Source: Treponema sp. (GTDB lineage Bacteria > Spirochaetota > Spirochaetia > Treponematales > Treponemataceae). From it: a stretch of 47,489 nt of DNA. The DNA lies in assembly GCA_016293915.1 (NCBI GenBank), contig JAEDCY010000019.1, forward strand, positions 1 through 47,489, given 5' to 3'. Position numbers and translations under genes: made by a program. Below, piece after piece: positions 1 through 7,278 of the stretch (its first letter is position 1; each line of letters opens with the position of its first letter). The notes under the pieces are model-generated. The model was not told where the DNA came from, did no database searches, and saw nothing but the letters and a program-made list of their open reading frames with translations.

Positions 1-110
1 AACCACCGTTGATTGAGTAGGCTGAGTATCGCCTAACCACCGTTGATTGAGTAGGCCGAGTATCGTCTAACCACCGGTGATTGAGTAGGCCGCAGGCCGT
101 ATCGAAATCT
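1..110. repeat. Short tandem repeat of GTTGATTGAGTAGGC type
   Basis: Two 34-bp units (1-34 and 35-68), nearly identical, start with AACCACCGTTGATTGAGTAG. A third, longer variant (69-110) carries an inner GGCCGCAGGCC hairpin and ends GTATCGAAATC. The unit is a diverged form of the palindromic element GTGGTTTCGATAC...CTCAACCACCG found in this window at 23891-23930, 36719-36755 and 44050-44141. No gene was seen in 1-186; a preceding ExbB-like gene may lie off the left edge. Confidence 0.8.
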
Positions 111-121
111 AATATAATCGA

Positions 122-170
122 AAATCCGTTAAAGAAAATTGCGAATACGTGGAGCAATTTTCTAGGATTT
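122..170. other. Hairpin upstream of exbD-like gene
   Basis: A perfect 10-bp stem (AGAAAATTGC at 133-142, GCAATTTTCT at 154-163) is extended by AAATCC/GGATTT outside it. No clear U-tract follows, so a terminator is uncertain. It lies just before the ribosome binding site ACGAGG (175-180) of the gene starting at 187. Confidence 0.5.
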
Positions 171-186
171 ACTATACGAGGCGTAT

Positions 187-600
187 ATGAAGTTTAAGAA
201 CAAAAGGGAAGGTATCCGCTCCAATGTGGATATGACCCCGATGATTGATATCGTATTCCAGCTGATTCTCTTTTTCCTTGTTTCAACAACCTTTGCAACC
301 TTACCTGGAATCAAGTTGAAGCTTCCGCAAAGCCATACGGCTGAATCAACAAGCCTTATGGGAATTACTATTACGGCTGATGACAGCGGGGCTTTATATT
401 TTAATGATAAAGAAGTTTCAATGGCAGGTCTTGGCGATGAGCTTTTGACTTTTGATACCGGTACAACAAAGAAAGAAGAGTTCCCGGTTTCTCTCGAAGC
501 TGATTCAGAAGTAACAAATGGAACAATCGTTAAGATTTTTGATGTAATACGTGAAAGCGGTTACTGCGTCATTAATTTAAGGACTACAGCAGAAAAATGA
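187..600 (+). CDS. exbD: ExbD/TolR-type biopolymer transport protein
   Basis: A proton-motive-force coupling subunit of the ExbB-ExbD/TolQ-TolR class that energises TonB-type outer-membrane transport. The N-terminus has the family pattern: a short basic cytoplasmic tail, then DMTPMIDIVFQLILFFLV (residues about 15-32), where the Asp of MIDIVFQ is the conserved proton-path acid, followed by a periplasmic domain of about 95 residues. The length of 137 aa is normal for ExbD. ACGAGG lies 6 nt before the ATG. The stop overlaps the next gene's ATG by 4 bp (ATGA), so the two are translationally coupled. The matching exbB is not in the window and is probably upstream. ExbD and TolR cannot be told apart here. 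Confidence 0.9.
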   Translation: MKFKNKREGIRSNVDMTPMIDIVFQLILFFLVSTTFATLPGIKLKLPQSHTAESTSLMGITITADDSGALYFNDKEVSMAGLGDELLTFDTGTTKKEEFPVSLEADSEVTNGTIVKIFDVIRESGYCVINLRTTAEK

Positions 601-1664
601 TTGAGTACAAAGGAACGCCGCTTTTTGGCGAAGGCAGTTCAGTTTCTCATACCAGCGAATTTTTCGCAATTGCAGGAACAGTTTTATTCTGGCTGCTTTT
701 TTTGATTTTCTCTTTTGTGATTAAGCCACATCCGAAAAAAAAGTACAAGGAAGTACAGATTGTTCTTTCCTCTACACCTGTAGTGCAGAAAATCGAAGAA
801 GCTTCCGCTCCTTCAGAGGCGGCAGGTGCAAGTGCGGCAAGTGCGCAGAGTGAACCGGCACAGACTCAGCCAGTTGTTGAAACTCCTGTTCCAGCTCCGA
901 AGGCAGAGCCTGTTCAAAAAACTGTCGAAACTCCAAAACCAAAAACTCAGACTCAGCCCCAGCCAAGGCCCTCGTCCGCAGCAAAACCAGCACCTGCACC
1001 TCAGCAAACTATGAGTGAGCCGATTGAATATGCAACGGATTTATCAGGAGGTGTAGATTTTAATAAAATCGCAAAAAAAACACCTGTAGATAATTCTATA
1101 TTTGATTCAATGGATTCAGATGATATTAATTTTTCAGATAATGATTCAAGTTCAAGAGTGGTAAATGGTCAAAGTTCAATGTCTGGTACTGGCGGAACTA
1201 TATCTGCAAATAAAAATGAAGGATTAAAGAGTGAAAGCCTGCAAGGGGCCAAAACAGAAGAAGCAAGACATGGTACAGAAATATGTAAAATTCGTGATAC
1301 AAAAGAAATTGTTAATTCTGAATCAGGTTTAGGAGAAAATCCGAAAAAATCAGCAGGGAAGGATAAAAACTCAGTTGTTTGGACAGATGGAACAGGTGCA
1401 CGTACATATTATAGTTTAGATACTAACTTATCTGATAAAGCTATAAAATCAATGCAGGTTTCTAAAGCAACTCCATTTACTATTACTTTTTCTGTTGATG
1501 CGGATGGAAATGTAATGATAACAACAATAGAAATTAAAAACGAATTTATTCTTTCTGACATTATAAAAAAAGAAATGAAAGAAAAAATCGGTTCCTGGAA
1601 ATTTGGTAAAGGATCTGGCATTTCTAAAACTCAATTTGATTGGGTTTTAAGTCCTGGAAATTAA
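597..1664 (+). CDS. TonB-like energy transducer with proline-rich linker
   Basis: Probable TonB-type protein linking the inner-membrane ExbBD motor to outer-membrane receptors. What is seen: one transmembrane segment (about residues 21-42), a basic patch HPKKKYK, a long Pro/Ala/Gln/Glu-rich spacer (about 60-140), a low-complexity Ser/Asn/Asp-rich middle, and a C-terminal domain of about 75 residues with TITFSVDADGNV and SWKFGKG, reminiscent of TonB/AgmX C-terminal domains. The 355 aa length fits a TonB with a long linker. It overlaps the ExbD gene by 4 bp. From about 1020 onward the DNA is much more AT-rich than the first 400 bp. The TonB call rests on architecture and neighbour, not on a confirmed domain match. 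Confidence 0.75.
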   Translation: MIEYKGTPLFGEGSSVSHTSEFFAIAGTVLFWLLFLIFSFVIKPHPKKKYKEVQIVLSSTPVVQKIEEASAPSEAAGASAASAQSEPAQTQPVVETPVPAPKAEPVQKTVETPKPKTQTQPQPRPSSAAKPAPAPQQTMSEPIEYATDLSGGVDFNKIAKKTPVDNSIFDSMDSDDINFSDNDSSSRVVNGQSSMSGTGGTISANKNEGLKSESLQGAKTEEARHGTEICKIRDTKEIVNSESGLGENPKKSAGKDKNSVVWTDGTGARTYYSLDTNLSDKAIKSMQVSKATPFTITFSVDADGNVMITTIEIKNEFILSDIIKKEMKEKIGSWKFGKGSGISKTQFDWVLSPGN

Positions 1665-1711
1665 TTTTTTGTTGAACATTTTTATTTCTCGCATTATTCA
1701 GCAGTTTGTAC

Positions 1712-1717
1712 TATAAT
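1712..1717 (+). promoter_or_regulatory. Possible -10 box for small-gene trio
   Basis: TATAAT lies 18 bp before the ATG at 1735. A good -35 at the usual spacing was not seen, so the promoter is tentative. Confidence 0.4.
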
Positions 1718-1734
1718 ATTTTCAGGAAACTGAA

Positions 1735-2007
1735 ATGAACGATAAGGCATATCTTTCAAATGAAGGACAGTATACGATTTTCTCATATGGGGACAACAGA
1801 TTAAAATTTATTGCTCCGTATTCTCTGGAAAAATACGAGTCTGTTGTGCATTGGGATAATGGATATCTTGTTGTTATGGCAAAGTATGCTCATAATAAAG
1901 AATCTGAAGAAGAATATATTGATTTAATTCCAATTCTGAAAAGTTTATATATCCAGCCAGAAGAGTTTCTCAAATCAATAAAATCAGTAGAGGTTCAGTA
2001 TGCCTGA
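1735..2007 (+). CDS. Small hypothetical protein, first gene of trio
   Basis: A 90-aa acidic, soluble protein with no signal peptide or membrane segment. It has a beta-rich first half (YTIFSYGDNRLKFIAPYSLEKYESVVHWDNGYLVVMAKY) and a helical acidic end (EEEYIDLIPILKSLYIQPEEFL). I do not recognise the family with confidence. It overlaps the next gene by 8 bp, and the third gene follows 2 bp after the second, so the three form one transcription unit. The codons are AT-rich compared with the hexuronate genes downstream. The company of a DUF4160-like gene suggests a small accessory module of toxin-antitoxin size, but nothing in the sequence proves that. Confidence 0.7.
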   Translation: MNDKAYLSNEGQYTIFSYGDNRLKFIAPYSLEKYESVVHWDNGYLVVMAKYAHNKESEEEYIDLIPILKSLYIQPEEFLKSIKSVEVQYA

Positions 2008-2221
2008 TTTAAAACAGATTTCAGATGATGCAGATATGATTGTCTGCGGATTTGCATATAAAAAAACTGATGAAGGAATTCGTGTTTTTGATTTGAATAA
2101 TGGTAAAGGTGCAGCTGTAATATCATCAGATGGAACATTGATAGAAACTAATATGGATGATATAGAATTCTCAATTGCCCAGAAATACTATATTTCAAAT
2201 GCAAAATATATGGAGGCATAA
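2000..2221 (+). CDS. Small hypothetical protein, second gene of trio
   Basis: A 73-aa soluble acidic protein that starts inside the preceding gene. AGAGG (1989-1993) lies 6 nt before its ATG. It contains VFDLNNGKGAAVISSDGTLIETNMDD, which looks like a small beta-sheet domain. No family is recognised and no catalytic motif is visible. Overlap on the left and a 2-bp gap on the right tie it to its neighbours. Confidence 0.7.
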   Translation: MPDLKQISDDADMIVCGFAYKKTDEGIRVFDLNNGKGAAVISSDGTLIETNMDDIEFSIAQKYYISNAKYMEA

Positions 2222-2223
2222 AG

Positions 2224-2505
2224 ATGCCGAAGTATTATTCTTTTAAGGTTTGCGGTTATTTTTTGTATTTTACATCTAAATGCATTCTGGAAGCTATGCA
2301 TGTTCATGCAAGTGATTCAAAATTGACGGAAGAAGGTTCTGCAGAATTTTTCGTTAAGGGAAATGGTGATTCAATTCTTCAGGAAAGGGGAGTTTTGAAT
2401 GATAGAGAAATCAATAAAATCCAGTCTTTTATAAAAGATAATTACCAGGAAATGTATAATAAATGGCAGGAATACAGCAAATCTGGTTTTTATCTTGGCA
2501 AATAA
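2224..2505 (+). CDS. DUF4160-like small protein, third gene of trio
   Basis: A 93-aa protein starting MPKYYSFKVCGYFLYF. It carries the features I associate with DUF4160: an early aromatic strand, a histidine motif HVHASD, and a C-terminal helix of the form INKIQSFIKDNYQEMYNKWQ. DUF4160 genes commonly sit beside a small DUF2442 partner and are often discussed with toxin-antitoxin-like pairs; here the two partners do not clearly match DUF2442. A strong GGAGG precedes the ATG. Its function is unknown. Confidence 0.65.
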   Translation: MPKYYSFKVCGYFLYFTSKCILEAMHVHASDSKLTEEGSAEFFVKGNGDSILQERGVLNDREINKIQSFIKDNYQEMYNKWQEYSKSGFYLGK

Positions 2506-2565
2506 TTTACAATATGTCTTGAAAAACTTTCTAAGTAAGAAGATTTCCCCATGCTCAATATTGTT

Positions 2566-2575
2566 ATACTAGTAT
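2566..2575. promoter_or_regulatory. Candidate operator ATACTAGTAT upstream of uxuA
   Basis: A perfect 10-bp palindrome. The same 10-mer occurs at 8790-8799 before kdgA, with one mismatch at 7255-7264 before uxaC and two at 5463-5472 before uxuB. A shared GntR- or LacI-type regulator of the hexuronate genes is inferred; no regulator gene is in the window. Confidence 0.45.
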
Positions 2576-2588
2576 GCAAGTATTTTAG

Positions 2589-2617
2589 TTGATAAAACGT
2601 TTAAGTGATGTTATACT
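2589..2617 (+). promoter_or_regulatory. Sigma-70-type promoter of uxuA
   Basis: TTGATA (2589-2594), a 17-bp spacer and TATACT (2612-2617). It predicts a start near 2624 and a 5' untranslated region of about 100 nt that holds a GC-rich repeat. Confidence 0.65.
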
Positions 2618-2629
2618 GAAAATAAGAGG

Positions 2630-2706
2630 GGGCGTTGCGGGGGAGATGCCCCCGCTGGAAGGGGTAGCGAGCAACGAAGTGCGAGCGAGGGGAAGGCTTT
2701 CCCCAT
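2630..2706. repeat. GC-rich hairpin repeat in the uxuA leader
   Basis: It contains GCGGGGG...CCCCCGC and GGGGAA...TTCCCC stems and the phrase GTGCGAGCGAGGGGAAGG. It is related in style to GC-rich stretches at 33540-33600 and 47283-47405. It lies between the predicted start site and the ribosome binding site AAGGAG (2709-2714) of uxuA. Confidence 0.7.
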
Positions 2707-2725
2707 AATTAAGGAGATATATTTT

Positions 2726-3832
2726 ATGGAAATGACTTTACGTTGGTACGGAACAGGTTTTGATTCCGTTACTTTGCAGCAGATTCGTCAGGTACCTGGA
2801 GTACACGGCGTTATTACAACTTTGTATGATTCTGTTCCTGGTGACGCATGGGAACTTTCGGCTATTCAGGAAATCAAAAAGGAAGTTGCCGATGCCGGAC
2901 TTAAAATTGCCGGAATTGAAAGTGTAAATATTCACGACGACATTAAAATTGGCGGTGGTGATCGCGATAAGTATATCGAAAACTACATTAAGACTCTGGA
3001 GCGCCTTGGACAGGAAGACATCCACATGGTTTGCTACAACTTTATGCCTGTTTTCGACTGGACTCGTTCTGAACTGGCTCGCCCTTGCGAAGATGGTTCA
3101 ACTGTTCTAGCTTACAATTCTAAGTCTATCGACGGTGTAAAACCTGAAGAAATGTTTGAGCGCCTTGATAAAAACTCAAATGGCTTTATTCTTCCAGGCT
3201 GGGAACCTGAGCGCATGGCTCGTGTAAAGGAACTTTTCCAGATGTATAAAGATGTTGACGAGGAAAAACTTTTCAACAATCTTGTATACTTCCTTAAGGC
3301 AATTATGCCTGTCTGCGATAAATACAATATTGATATGGCAATTCATCCGGATGATCCTGCATGGCCTGTATTCGGTCTTCCTCGCATCATTACAAGTCAG
3401 GAAGGGGTTTGCCGTATGCTCAAGGCTGTAGACAATCCACACAATGGTTTGACTTTCTGTACTGGTTCGTATGGTACAAACCGCAAAAACGACCTCTGCG
3501 AATTCATTAAGGCTGCTCAGGGACGCATTCACTTTGCTCACGTTCGCAACCTTAAGTTCAATACTGCAATTGATGATCCTGTTCTCGACTTCCAGGAATC
3601 TGCTCACCTTTCTAGCACAGGTTCTTTTGATATGTTCAAGATTGTAAAGACTCTTTACGAAACTGGTTTTGACGGAGTTATCCGCCCAGACCACGGTCGT
3701 ATGATCTGGGGCGAAAAGGCAATGCCAGGCTACGGACTCTATGACCGCGCTCTCGGAGCAACTTATCTTCAGGGCCTCTGGGAAGCCTGCGAAAAATCTT
3801 TTGACCGCAGCGGCGTAAAGTTGTACAGATAA
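2726..3832 (+). CDS. uxuA: Mannonate dehydratase
   Basis: Converts D-mannonate to 2-keto-3-deoxy-D-gluconate (KDG) in the cytoplasm (EC 4.2.1.8), the third step of the hexuronate isomerase route. The protein is 368 aa, close to the usual 350-400. The UxuA family is recognisable from the start (LRWYGTGFDSVTLQQIRQVPGVHGVITTLYD) and from VCYNFMPVFDWTR, NIDMAIHPDDP, GLTFCTGSYG, IHFAHVRNLK and DGVIRPDHGRMIWGE. The conserved His and Cys positions in these motifs fit the metal site of the xylose-isomerase-like fold. The start is supported by AAGGAG. It is followed by a PAS-GGDEF gene and then uxuB, so it heads the hexuronate cluster but probably forms its own transcript. Confidence 0.97.
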   Translation: MEMTLRWYGTGFDSVTLQQIRQVPGVHGVITTLYDSVPGDAWELSAIQEIKKEVADAGLKIAGIESVNIHDDIKIGGGDRDKYIENYIKTLERLGQEDIHMVCYNFMPVFDWTRSELARPCEDGSTVLAYNSKSIDGVKPEEMFERLDKNSNGFILPGWEPERMARVKELFQMYKDVDEEKLFNNLVYFLKAIMPVCDKYNIDMAIHPDDPAWPVFGLPRIITSQEGVCRMLKAVDNPHNGLTFCTGSYGTNRKNDLCEFIKAAQGRIHFAHVRNLKFNTAIDDPVLDFQESAHLSSTGSFDMFKIVKTLYETGFDGVIRPDHGRMIWGEKAMPGYGLYDRALGATYLQGLWEACEKSFDRSGVKLYR

Positions 3833-3945
3833 TTTACTTCTGCCGGTTAGAGGCCTGTCAGTTTGATTTCTTGATTTTTCAAGAATCAAGCTGATTAGGC
3901 AATCTGAAAAAATATTTCAAATCTGAGACAAATCTAGAAAAAAAC

Positions 3946-3974
3946 TTGCCGATATTTTTTTCTTCCTTTATAAT
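3946..3974 (+). promoter_or_regulatory. Promoter of the PAS-GGDEF gene
   Basis: TTGCCG (3946-3951), a 17-bp spacer and TATAAT (3969-3974), 26 bp before the ATG. An imperfect hairpin (about 3858-3890) lies between uxuA and this promoter. Confidence 0.55.
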
Positions 3975-4000
3975 TATTTGTTATACAGGGGTCCTCAAAC

Positions 4001-5431
4001 ATGCAAATGAATGTTGGATTATTTAACAGCATCATCAATACATCTCAGGATTGTGTTTTCTGGAAGGATAAAGACCGGCGCTTTGTTGGTGTAAACAAGG
4101 CTTTTCTCGATTATTATGGCTTTGACTCGGCTGATGTTCTGATTGGGAAAAACGATGAGGATATGGGCTGGCACACAGATCCAGAACCCTATAAACAGGA
4201 TGAGCTTAGAGTTTTAGCGGGGCAGACTACCTATAAGGTTCAGGGAAAATGCATAATTCGCGGGGAAGAAAGGGATATAATTGCGTCTAAGCGTCCCTTG
4301 TATGATGGCGATGAGATTGTAGGACTTGTCGGCAGCTTTGTTGATATAACAGATGTAATCCGCAGTGAAAACAAAAATGACGGATCACAGGTTCTCTATA
4401 CTATTGACGACCTCAGAAAATACAGTTATTTTGACAGGCTGATTGACGGAATCAGCTTGGAAGAAATCTTAGACCCTCTTACCGGGGTGCTGAACCGTTC
4501 CTATTCAATAAAATTTGTGCGCTCCCTTATCTTTGAAAAAACACCGTTTACTTTTACCATTATAGACCTTGATAATTTTAAGTCTATTAACGATACCTTT
4601 GGACATGCTGCAGGTGATAAAACTCTGACGCAGGTTACTCGGGGACTTGCAGAATATGCAAAAGACTGCGGGCTTGTCGGGCGCTTTGGTGGAGACGAGC
4701 TTCTGCTTGTTGACTTAAAGAATATTACAAGAGATGACAAAATTCATTTTTTTAATAATCTTTATGGTAATTCCAAGGCTTTAAGAACAGATGTTTACTT
4801 TGACAATGGTTCAGCCTTTATTACCGGAACATCAGGAGCTGCCAGCTTTCCATATGATGCAGATGAATATTCAGATTTATTCGGCTTGATTGATAAAATG
4901 CTTTACCTTGGAAAACACAGGGGACGCAACTGCTACAGAATTTATGAAGAAGCAGTTCACAAAAACATCGAAATCAGAAAAATTGCAAAAGACGGCATAT
5001 ATACCAATATGCATAAATTAAAAAAAGATCTGGAAAAAGTTCAGGGTTTTGAACAAAAATTAGTAAAAGCCATGCCGTCGCTTACTGAAATTCTTCAAAT
5101 GAAGGATTTACTCTATGTTGGACCTGATGGAAAGATGAAAGCTGTTTTGAATAAAAATTTTTTAGAAGATGCTTCTGATTTGTGCGAGCTTATGAAAGAT
5201 GATATGTTTTCAGAAAGCACGCTGGATCTGGTAAAAAAGTATTCTCCAAAATTTAATCAGGCACTTATAAAAAACGGCTTTGAATCTGTGCTTGTTTGCC
5301 GCATTCAAAAAGATAATAAGGTAAAAGGCTATCTTGTCTGGGCTGTTAGACGAAGCTTACGAATATGGCAGGAAAATGAATGTGCCCTTATTTTTTATCT
5401 TGCAGAGCTTTTGGCTGATGAAGAGTTTTAG
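4001..5431 (+). CDS. PAS-GGDEF putative diguanylate cyclase
   Basis: Likely makes the second messenger c-di-GMP. Residues about 5-120 form a PAS domain (SQDCVFWKDKDRRFVGVNKAFLDYYG; DIIASKRPLYD). Residues about 155-310 form a GGDEF domain (DPLTGVLNRSYS, FTIIDLDNFKSINDTFGHAAGD, GRFGGDELLLV). The signature reads GGDEL, with Leu replacing the last Phe, and no RxxD inhibitory site is seen before it. A further 150 residues follow, with a coiled-coil-like start and an unassigned domain. There is no membrane segment, so it is cytoplasmic. It sits alone between uxuA and uxuB with its own promoter. Ligand and catalytic activity are unknown. Confidence 0.88.
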   Translation: MQMNVGLFNSIINTSQDCVFWKDKDRRFVGVNKAFLDYYGFDSADVLIGKNDEDMGWHTDPEPYKQDELRVLAGQTTYKVQGKCIIRGEERDIIASKRPLYDGDEIVGLVGSFVDITDVIRSENKNDGSQVLYTIDDLRKYSYFDRLIDGISLEEILDPLTGVLNRSYSIKFVRSLIFEKTPFTFTIIDLDNFKSINDTFGHAAGDKTLTQVTRGLAEYAKDCGLVGRFGGDELLLVDLKNITRDDKIHFFNNLYGNSKALRTDVYFDNGSAFITGTSGAASFPYDADEYSDLFGLIDKMLYLGKHRGRNCYRIYEEAVHKNIEIRKIAKDGIYTNMHKLKKDLEKVQGFEQKLVKAMPSLTEILQMKDLLYVGPDGKMKAVLNKNFLEDASDLCELMKDDMFSESTLDLVKKYSPKFNQALIKNGFESVLVCRIQKDNKVKGYLVWAVRRSLRIWQENECALIFYLAELLADEEF

Positions 5432-5462
5432 TTTTCAATTTATTTGCTTTTATATAACTAAT

Positions 5463-5472
5463 ATGCTAGAAT
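5463..5472. promoter_or_regulatory. Weak match to the hexuronate operator, upstream of uxuB
   Basis: ATGCTAGAAT matches ATACTAGTAT at 8 of 10 positions. It overlaps a possible -10 (TATGCT, 5462-5467) and ends 19 bp before the uxuB ATG. Confidence 0.3.
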
Positions 5473-5491
5473 ACCAGTTACGAGGAAAAAC

Positions 5492-7066
5492 ATGAAACTT
5501 ACAATCGAAGGAATCAAAAATACAAGTGAATGGGAAGCAAAAGGCTATTCCCTTCCAAAATTTGATCGTGCAGCTGTTGAAGCTGAAACTAAAGCAAATC
5601 CATTCTGGATTCATTTTGGTGCCGGAAACATTTTCCGTGCTTTCCAGGCTAACGTTGTTCAGGAGCTTTTGAACAAGGGTGTGCTTGACCGCGGTCTTGT
5701 TGTAGCAGAAGGCTACGACTATGAAATCATCGAAAAAATGTACCGCCCTCACGACAATATCGGCGTTCTTGTTACATTGAAGTCTAGCGGCTCAGTAGAA
5801 AAAACTGTTGTAGGCTCTATTATGGAAGCCCTTGCCGCAGATTCTGAAAACGAAAAAGACTGGGCCCGCCTTCTTGAGATCTTCCGTTCTCCATCACTTC
5901 AGATGGTTACTTTCACAATCACAGAAAAAGGCTACCTCCTTCGCAACGCCGCAGACGTTTCTATGCCTGGTGTTGAAGATGATTTTGCGGCAGGGCCTGT
6001 TCTTCCAAAATCATACATTGGTAAGGTTGTAACTCTTCTTCACGAACGCTATGTAAACGGCGAGCTTCCGGTTGCTATGGTCAGCATGGATAACTGTTCT
6101 CACAACGGCGATAAGCTTTATGCTGCTGTAAACGAGTTTGCAAAAGAATGGGAAAACCGCGGTGTATGTAAGCCAGGCTTCCTCGACTATGTAAACAATG
6201 CCAGCAAGGTAAGCTTCCCTTGGACAATGATTGATAAAATCACTCCTCGTCCTGACGCAAAAATCGAAAAGATTCTTGCTGATGATGGAATCGAACAGCT
6301 TGAGCCTGTAATCACTTCGAAGAAAACTTATGTCGCTCCTTTTGTAAACGCAGAGGAATGTCAGTATCTGGTTATTGAAGATAACTTCCCGAACGGCCGC
6401 CCAGAGCTCGAAAAAGCAGGTCTTTACTTTACAGACCGCGCTACTGTAGACAAGGTAGAAAAAATGAAGGTTTGTACTTGTCTGAACCCTCTTCATACCT
6501 TCCTTGCTGTTAGTGGCTGCTTACTCGGCTACACACTTATTGCAGATGAAATGAAAGATGCTGATTTGCTGCGTCTTGTTAAGAGACTCGGCTACGAAGA
6601 AGGACTTCCTGTTGTAGTTGATCCTGGAATCATTAAGCCCCGTGACTTTATCGACGAGGTTGTAAATATCCGTATTCCAAACCCATTCATGCCTGATACT
6701 CCACAGCGCATTGCCTGCGATACATCTCAGAAGCTCAGCATCCGCTTTGGCGAGACAATCAAAGGCTATCTTGCACGCCCAGAACTCAGCATTTCTAATC
6801 TTAAGGTTCATCCTCTTGTATTTGCTCTCTGGCTCCGCTACCTTACAGGAATCGGCGACGACGGAAAGCCTTTTGAACTCAGTCCGGACCCGCTTCTGGA
6901 AGACTGCAAAAAGTATGTTCCAGGTGACATTGATTCACTTCTTCACCGTAAGGAAATCTTTGGCGTAGACCTCTTTGAAGCAGGACTTGCTGATACTGTA
7001 AAAGCATACTTTGCAAAACTTAATGCCGGAAACGGCGCTGTGCGTGAGGTTCTTAAAAGCTTATAA
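5492..7066 (+). CDS. uxuB: Fructuronate reductase (D-mannonate oxidoreductase)
   Basis: NAD-dependent reduction of D-fructuronate to D-mannonate (EC 1.1.1.57), the step before UxuA. It belongs to the polyol-specific long-chain dehydrogenase family: N-terminal WIHFGAGNIFRAFQANVVQ (residues about 33-51) is the nucleotide-binding start, KITPRPD follows in the middle, and the C-terminal domain has LNPLHTFLAVSGCLLGY and HPLVFALWLRYLTG. The length of 524 aa is near the usual 480-540. ACGAGG precedes the ATG. A hairpin terminator follows at 7130-7160. Altronate or mannitol dehydrogenase are less likely because uxuA, uxaC and the kdg genes flank it. Confidence 0.93.
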   Translation: MKLTIEGIKNTSEWEAKGYSLPKFDRAAVEAETKANPFWIHFGAGNIFRAFQANVVQELLNKGVLDRGLVVAEGYDYEIIEKMYRPHDNIGVLVTLKSSGSVEKTVVGSIMEALAADSENEKDWARLLEIFRSPSLQMVTFTITEKGYLLRNAADVSMPGVEDDFAAGPVLPKSYIGKVVTLLHERYVNGELPVAMVSMDNCSHNGDKLYAAVNEFAKEWENRGVCKPGFLDYVNNASKVSFPWTMIDKITPRPDAKIEKILADDGIEQLEPVITSKKTYVAPFVNAEECQYLVIEDNFPNGRPELEKAGLYFTDRATVDKVEKMKVCTCLNPLHTFLAVSGCLLGYTLIADEMKDADLLRLVKRLGYEEGLPVVVDPGIIKPRDFIDEVVNIRIPNPFMPDTPQRIACDTSQKLSIRFGETIKGYLARPELSISNLKVHPLVFALWLRYLTGIGDDGKPFELSPDPLLEDCKKYVPGDIDSLLHRKEIFGVDLFEAGLADTVKAYFAKLNAGNGAVREVLKSL

Positions 7067-7129
7067 GGCATGTTACCTACCTCATAAACACATATTAGGT
7101 ATCTCACATTTATATTGATAATAATTCAG

Positions 7130-7160
7130 AAAACCTTATGCTTAGCGGCATGAGGTTTTT
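7130..7160 (+). terminator. Terminator after uxuB
   Basis: AAAACCTTATGC and GCATGAGGTTTT form a 12-bp stem with one weak pair and a 6-nt loop, ending in a T-run. Confidence 0.7.
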
Positions 7161-7163
7161 CTT

Positions 7164-7238
7164 ATGAAGAAATTACTCTTATTGTTGATGTTACTCTTAC
7201 AGAATAGACGGAAAAGACAAAGTAAATTCTTTGCATAG
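7164..7238 (+). other. Leucine-rich micro-ORF, possible remnant or small peptide
   Basis: A 24-codon frame starts MKKLLLLLMLLL and ends in a basic stretch QNRRKRQ. It resembles the start of a signal peptide. It begins 4 bp after the uxuB terminator and has no clear ribosome binding site. No terminator or antiterminator follows, so it is not an obvious attenuator. It may be chance or a remnant of a lost secreted-protein gene. Confidence 0.25.
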
Positions 7239-7259
7239 AAGTGCTATTTGTGGTATACT
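7231..7259 (+). promoter_or_regulatory. Promoter of uxaC with overlapping operator-like site
   Basis: TTGCAT (7231-7236), a 17-bp spacer and TATACT (7254-7259). The operator-like ATACTAGAAT (7255-7264) overlaps the -10. The predicted transcript start leaves a leader of only about 13 nt, which still contains the ribosome binding site ACGAGG (7265-7270). Confidence 0.65.
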
Positions 7260-7278
7260 AGAATACGAGGATAAAAAT

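Noticed and set aside
3176..3889. 237-aa open frame on the minus strand opposite uxuA
   Set aside because: It is a shadow of the uxuA coding strand; it has no family resemblance, and the plus-strand protein is unmistakable.
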